From: Paulinella micropora
Taxonomy: Eukaryota; Cercozoa; Imbricatea; Euglyphida
DNA: 64,000 bases
Reading direction: 5' to 3'
Assembly (NCBI GenBank): GCA_009731375.1
Contig: BJOX01000002.1
Coordinates: 839,027 to 903,026 of the forward strand
Shown in pieces: positions 54,594 to 64,000 of this stretch. Within the stretch, counting starts at the first letter, position 1, and every line of letters starts with the position of its first letter. The notes under the pieces are model-generated. The model saw only the letters and a list, made by a program, of their open reading frames with translations. It had not been told where the DNA came from and ran no database searches. The translations under genes were made by a program, and so were the position numbers.

Positions 54594-54678
54594 CATCCAT
54601 CCATCCATCTATCTATCGATCTATCTCTCTATCTCTCTATCTCTCTGTCTATCTATCTATTTATCTATCGATCTATCG

Positions 54679-54713
<35 letters not shown>

Positions 54714-54810
54714 CATCTATCCATCTATCCATCCATCCATCTACCCATCTATCTATCTATCCATCTATCTATCTATCTATCTATCTATCTACCTATCTAT
54801 CTATCTATCC

Positions 54811-54850
<40 letters not shown>

Positions 54851-54930
54851 GTCTGTCTGTCTATCTATCCATCCATCCATCCATCCATCTGTCCATCTAT
54901 CTGTCTATCTATCTATCTATCTGTCTGTCC

Positions 54931-54989
<59 letters not shown>

Positions 54990-55158
54990 CATCCATCTAT
55001 CTATCTATCTATCTATCTGTCTATCTATCCATCTGTCCATCCATCTGTCCATCTATCTGTCTATCTATCTATCTATCTATCTATCCATCTATCTATCTAT
55101 CTATCCATCCATCCATCCATCCATCCATCTATCTATCCATCCATCTATCTATCTATCC

Positions 55159-55203
<45 letters not shown>

Positions 55204-55239
55204 GTTATCTATCCATCTATCCAACTTTCAATCCATCCG

Positions 55240-55285
<46 letters not shown>

Positions 55286-55360
55286 CATCCATCCATCCAT
55301 CCGTCTATCTATCTATCTATATATCTATCTATCTATCTATGTATCTACCTACCTATCTAC

Positions 55361-55398
<38 letters not shown>

Positions 55399-55448
55399 GT
55401 TTATCCATCCATCCATCCATCCATCTATCTATCCATCCATATCTATCC

Positions 55449-55511
<63 letters not shown>

Positions 55512-55637
55512 CATCTATCTATCCATCTATTTATCCATCCGTCCATCCATCAATCCAACCATCTATCTATCTATCTATCTATCTATCTGTCTGTCTATCT
55601 ATCCATCCATCCATCCATCCATCTGTCCATCTATCTG

Positions 55638-55675
<38 letters not shown>

Positions 55676-55765
55676 CATCCATCCATCCATCCATCTATCT
55701 ATCCATCCATCTATCTATCTATCCATCTATCTATCTATCCATCTATCCATCCATCCATCCATCCG

Positions 55766-55818
<53 letters not shown>

Positions 55819-55847
55819 GTATATATCTATCCATGTATCTATCTATG

Positions 55848-55888
<41 letters not shown>

Positions 55889-55894
55889 GTCTAC

Positions 55895-55936
<42 letters not shown>

Positions 55937-55981
55937 GTCTGTCTATCCATCCATCCATCCATCCATCTGTCCATCTATCTG

Positions 55982-56014
<33 letters not shown>

Positions 56015-56080
56015 ATATCCATCTATCTATCTATCCATCTATCCATCCATCCATCCATCCATCCATCTATCTATCTATCC

Positions 56081-56141
<61 letters not shown>

Positions 56142-56209
56142 GCTATCTATCTATCTATCTAGTTATCTATCCATCTATCCAACTTTCCATCCATCCGTCT
56201 ATCTATCTG

Positions 56210-56259
<50 letters not shown>

Positions 56260-56287
56260 CATCCATCCATCCATCCATCCATCTATC

Positions 56288-56320
<33 letters not shown>

Positions 56321-56337
56321 CCTATCTACCTATCTAC

Positions 56338-56383
<46 letters not shown>

Positions 56384-56423
56384 GTTTATCCATCCATCCA
56401 TTCATCCATCTATCTATCTATCC

Positions 56424-56490
<67 letters not shown>

Positions 56491-56536
56491 CATCTATCTA
56501 TCTATCTATTTATCATCCGTCCATCCATCTATCTAC

Positions 56537-56568
<32 letters not shown>

Positions 56569-56666
56569 TCATCCATCCATCCATCTATCTATCTATCTAT
56601 CTATCTATCCATCCATCCATCCATCTATCCATCCATCCATCCATCCATCCATCTATCCATCTATCG

Positions 56667-56697
<31 letters not shown>

Positions 56698-56762
56698 CAT
56701 CCATCCATCCATCCTTCTATTTATCTATCTATCTATACATCCATCCATCTATCCATCCATCC

Positions 56763-56797
<35 letters not shown>

Positions 56798-56798
56798 C

Positions 56799-56849
<51 letters not shown>

Positions 56850-56893
56850 CATCACACATCCATCCATCCATCCATCCATCCATCCATCTATCC

Positions 56894-56927
<34 letters not shown>

Positions 56928-57135
56928 ATATCTATCTATCTGTCTGTTTGTCTATCTATTTGTCCATCTATCCATCTATCTATCTATCTATCTATCTATC
57001 CATCCATCAATCCATCAATACATTTATCCATCTATCTATCAATCCATCCATCCATCCATCCATCTATCTATCCATCAATCTATCCATCCATCCATCCATC
57101 CATCCATCTATTCACCTATATTTGTTGATGTATAG
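53058..57135 (+). repeat. CTAT/CCAT array, 4 kb (intron)
   Basis: The longest pure array in the window. Blocks such as GTCTATCTTGGATC and CATCCATGCACCCATC recur (53720/54452 and 53768/54500), showing about 730-bp higher-order duplication. The 1007-codon frame is not a gene. Confidence 0.95.
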
Positions 57136-57205
57136 AGTCATCTCCAGAGGCGTTCGCCGCTGACTTATTTCATACGAAATCTTACACACTCCCTAACAAC
57201 CTCAG
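57136..57205 (+). CDS. Exon, 70 nt
   Basis: Acceptor GATGTATAG, donor CTCAG|GTTCAC. Phase 1 reads [20 protein letters not shown], then NL, ending in phase 2. It joins exon 52622-53057 across a 4 kb CTAT/CCAT intron, and exon 57867-57973 with a Ser codon at the junction. Confidence 0.7.
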
Positions 57206-57866
57206 GTTCACTTCTTTCTTTCTTTCTTTTTTTTTTTTCCCTTCTTTCTTTCTTTCTTTTTTCTTTTCTTTCTTTCTTTCTTTCTTTTTTTCTTTCTTCT
57301 TTCTTTCTTTCTTTCTTTCTTTCGTTCTTTCTTTCGTTCTTTCTTTCTTTCTTTCTTTCTTCTTTCTTCCTTTCTTTCTTCCTTTCTTTCTTTCTTTCTT
57401 TCTTTCTTCTTTTCTTTCTTTCTTTCTTTCTTTCTTTTCTTTCTTTTCTTTCTTCCTTTCTTTCTTTCTTTCTTTTCTTTCTTTCTTTCTTTCTTTATTT
57501 TCTTTTCTTTTCTCTTCTTTTCTTTTCTTTTCTCTTCTCTTCTTTTCTCTTTTCTTTTCTTTTCTTTTCTTTCTTTCTTTCTTTCCTTCTTTCCTTCTTT
57601 TCTTTTTTTTTTTTTCTTTCTTTCTTTTTTTTCTTTCTTTCTTTCATACTTTTCTTTCTTTCTTTCTTTCTTTCTTTTCTTTCTTTTCCTTATTTCTTTC
57701 TTTCTTTCTTTCTTTGTCTGTATGTTTGCTTCTTTGTTTGTTTTATTTTGCAGTGACAACTCAGTGGTCATCTTCGACAACACTATTTCTTTCTTTCTTT
57801 GTTTGTTTTGTTTTATTATTTACCTATATATCTTTGCTTGTTTGTTTTGTTTTGTTTTGTTGTCAG
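57206..57866 (+). repeat. CTTT array and partial exon copy
   Basis: About 500 bp of polypyrimidine CTTT, then a copy of the start of exon 57867 at 57745-57785. Confidence 0.9.
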
Positions 57867-57973
57867 TGATAATGCCGTGGTCATTCGCAATGCATCGGTC
57901 TGGGATAACACTGGTGGAGGTGGCACTGGTGGAGGTGGTGTAACGGCCCATGATCAATTGAGCAGTAGCGGCG
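57867..57973 (+). CDS. Exon, 107 nt, Gly-rich end
   Basis: Acceptor TTGTCAG, donor GGCG|GTCTAT. It reads DNAVVIRNASVWDNT, then a Gly/Thr stretch and VTAHDQLSSSG; phase 2 to 1. A diverged copy of its 5' part with acceptor is at 57745-57785 (DNSVVIFDN). Confidence 0.65.
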
Positions 57974-58926
57974 GTCTATTGAGAAATATTTATATTTATA
58001 TTTACATTTGTATTTTTGTATTTATATTTATATTGATTTTTTATTTTGATATTTATATTTATATTTATATGTACATGTATATGTATATGTATATGAAAAT
58101 GTACATGTACATGTATATGGATATGGATATGGATATGGATATGGATATGGATATGGATATGGATATGGATATGGATATGGATATAGATATAGATATGGAC
58201 ATGGACATGGACATGGACATGGACATGGATATGGATATGGATATGGATATGGACATGGACATGGATATGGATATGGATATGGATATGGATATGGATATGG
58301 ATATAGATATGGACATGGACATGGACATGGATATGGATATGGATATGGATATGGACATGGACATGCACATGGATATGGATATGGATATGGATATGGATGT
58401 GGATGTGGATGTGGATGTGGATGTGTGTGTTTATGTGTGTATTTATTTTATATTTATATTTACATTTATATTTATATTATATTTATATTTAGATTTATAT
58501 TTATATTTATATTTAGATTTATATTTATCTTTATATTCATATTCATATTTATGTTTAAATTTATGTTTTATGCTTTATGTTAAATCCTTTATGTTTTACG
58601 CTTTTTGTTTTTATGTTGTATGTTTTATGTTTATGTTTTACCTGTATGTTTATATCTTTATGTTTTATGTTTTATGCTTATGCTTATGTTTATATATATA
58701 TCTACGTCCTTCTTTTATGTATGTTTATCTTGATATGTATGTTTATCTTATATATGCGTTACATGTATGTGAATCTTTATATGTATGTGTGTTTATATTT
58801 GCGTTTTATCTTTATATCTTTGTATGTATGTTGATCTTTCTATTTATGTTTATCTTTATATGTATGTTTTTCTTTATATTCATATCTTGCTGCTTCTGCT
58901 TGCTGCTGTTGCTTGCTGCTTGCTGC
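57974..58926 (+). repeat. ATTTAT and ATATGG hexamer arrays
   Basis: The ATATGG/ACATGG hexamer at 58110-58400 is framed by ATTTAT/GTTTAT sequence. Open frames are artefacts. Confidence 0.9.
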
Positions 58927-60033
<1,107 letters not shown>

Positions 60034-60085
60034 GTGACAAGTCAAGCAGTCCATCTCGAAGGCCTATCCCTATACGAAAAGCTAG
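60034..60085 (+). CDS. Exon, 52 nt
   Basis: Acceptor GTATGAATAG, donor GCTAG|GTAGAT. Phase 1 reads [16 protein letters not shown], ending in phase 2. The 3' half with donor is copied at 60238-60275. Confidence 0.65.
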
Positions 60086-62987
<2,902 letters not shown>

Positions 62988-63531
62988 GTTGATCTCATCA
63001 CTTACTCCACGGAGTGAACCAAGGCCACTTGAGGTGTCACTGACCCTCCCTTGGGCTTGGTTTTTTGAAATGGGTGCCATCTGTCGACAGACAGAGAATT
63101 AGGGGATGGTGTGGGTGTGCTGGGCCCGTGGTGGGGTGCCTTATGTGTGCCTAGCCATACGCCTATAAGTCACATGCCGAAATAGCGACGGGAAGCACAA
63201 TCCTGTTCCCTCAGGGTGCCCTTTCTCGCTTGTTGAGCCCGGAATAAAACCCACAGTGCTCTGTCGGTTTATACTAGACTGTCGAACAGTCTCCAAACTC
63301 CATCTGCTTACTGGGTCCTCTGTAATGGAGGTGGGAGCTCGTTCTGCAAGGGGCGCTTATGGATCGAGCCCTGGCCCCGCCTGGTACTAGGGAGGTTTGG
63401 TATCGCCTGTATCAGTCCCTTCCGTGCAAACATCACGGCTTAGCTGGGCATCGGGTTAATACTTTACCCACAGACTTCCTTGGTTGACGAAATCAGAAGC
63501 TCCTTTTTTCTGACATTAGTCGATATCTCAT
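62988..63531 (+). mobile_element. 540-bp element, complete unit
   Basis: From GTTGATCTCATCAC to TCGATATCTCATC. No long ORF. It contains GGATCGAGCCC near 63362, a weak B-box-like sequence. Flanked by CTAT on the left and a copied exon edge on the right. Class unknown. Confidence 0.7.
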
Positions 63532-63566
63532 CGACAGTAGGACCAAAGGGAGAGACTTCATACAGC

Positions 63567-63650
<84 letters not shown>

Positions 63651-63703
63651 ATCTATCTATCTATCTATCGACAGTAGGACCAAAGGGAGAGACTTCATAC
63701 AGC

Positions 63704-63737
<34 letters not shown>

Positions 63738-63748
63738 GTCGATAGTAG
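63532..63748 (+). repeat. CTAT with exon 5' copies
   Basis: GACAGTAGGACCAAAGGGAG copies at 63533 and 63669 before the complete exon at 63749. Confidence 0.9.
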
Positions 63749-63788
63749 GACCAAAGGGAGAGACTTCATACAGCCTCGTAAGCTAACG
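63749..63788 (+). CDS. Exon, 40 nt, last in window
   Basis: Acceptor GATAGTAG, donor AACG|GTAAAT. Phase 2 reads [13 protein letters not shown], ending in phase 0. Several copies of the 5' part with acceptor lie upstream, and one 3' copy with donor follows at 63876-63915. The gene must continue to the right. Confidence 0.6.
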
Positions 63789-63947
63789 GTAAATTCATTC
63801 ATACATACATACATACATACATACATACATACATACATACGTACATACATACGTACATACATACATAAATAAAGGAAGAGACTTCATACAGCCTCGCAAG
63901 CTAACGGTAAATATAGATATACATACATACATACATACATACATACA

Positions 63948-63978
<31 letters not shown>

Positions 63979-64000
63979 GCATACATAAATAAAGGGAGAG
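63789..64000 (+). repeat. CATA arrays with exon 3' copies
   Basis: 63869-63915 repeats AGAGACTTCATACAGCCTCG and the donor GTAAAT; a further copy begins at 63988 and runs off the window. Confidence 0.85.

Noticed and set aside
53058-57163. Very long plus-strand frames (862 and 1007 codons) made of SIYL/PSIH
   Set aside because: Pure CTAT/CCAT read-through; several frames are open at once. No coding composition. The real exon ends at the donor 53058.

Overview
This is eukaryotic nuclear DNA: GT-AG introns, a LINE retrotransposon, a tRNA-derived SINE, scaffold gaps (N runs) and an extreme load of micro- and minisatellites. Almost all long open frames are read-through of CTAT, CATA, CTT, ATT, TATTG and similar arrays and are not genes. 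The Ser/Thr-rich protein style, repeats and transposons suggest a protist, perhaps a coccidian, chromerid or other alga. The organism cannot be fixed from this window.

Hidden among the repeats is one plus-strand gene that appears to run through the whole window. I find about 40 short exons (26 to about 500 nt, roughly 4.2 kb of coding sequence). Nearly every exon can be joined to the next with matching codon phase (checked by hand). The exons at 31.3, 37.7 and 47.9 kb together read like the upstream part of a DENN domain (uDENN; Rab GEF family). Exons before and after encode hydrophilic Ser-, Thr-, Pro-, Glu- and Lys-rich sequence. Neither the first nor the last exon is identifiable, so the gene continues beyond the window on at least the right.

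Layout. 0-31 kb: N-terminal, mostly low-complexity exons separated by minisatellites (1-0.6, 7.3-7.8, 16.0-17.3 kb), pentanucleotide arrays (17.4-18.4 and its complement 20.6-21.8 kb) and a 1.9 kb CATA array (9.3-11.2 kb). 31-49 kb: the uDENN exons. The intron from 37.86 to 47.93 kb is about 10 kb long and holds a frameshifted APE-type LINE (40.36-45.83 kb), SINE copies, a second ATT-flanked short repeat and two tandem satellite blocks. 49-64 kb: charged and Ser/Thr-rich exons, then a 4 kb CTAT/CCAT intron and more small exons.

The most striking feature is how exons and repeats relate. Intron repeats often begin at the splice donor, and acceptors are frequently one-base variants of the repeat unit (CATAG, GTAG, ATAG, TTAG). 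At about 20 loci, fragments of an exon edge with its splice site are copied several to ten times into the adjoining microsatellite. Other observations are a SINE sharing its 3' end with the LINE, several repeat families lying inside (TTA)n arrays, a 7-copy fold-back element, a 540-bp element in permuted arrangement, and large palindromes that could form long hairpins in the pre-mRNA.
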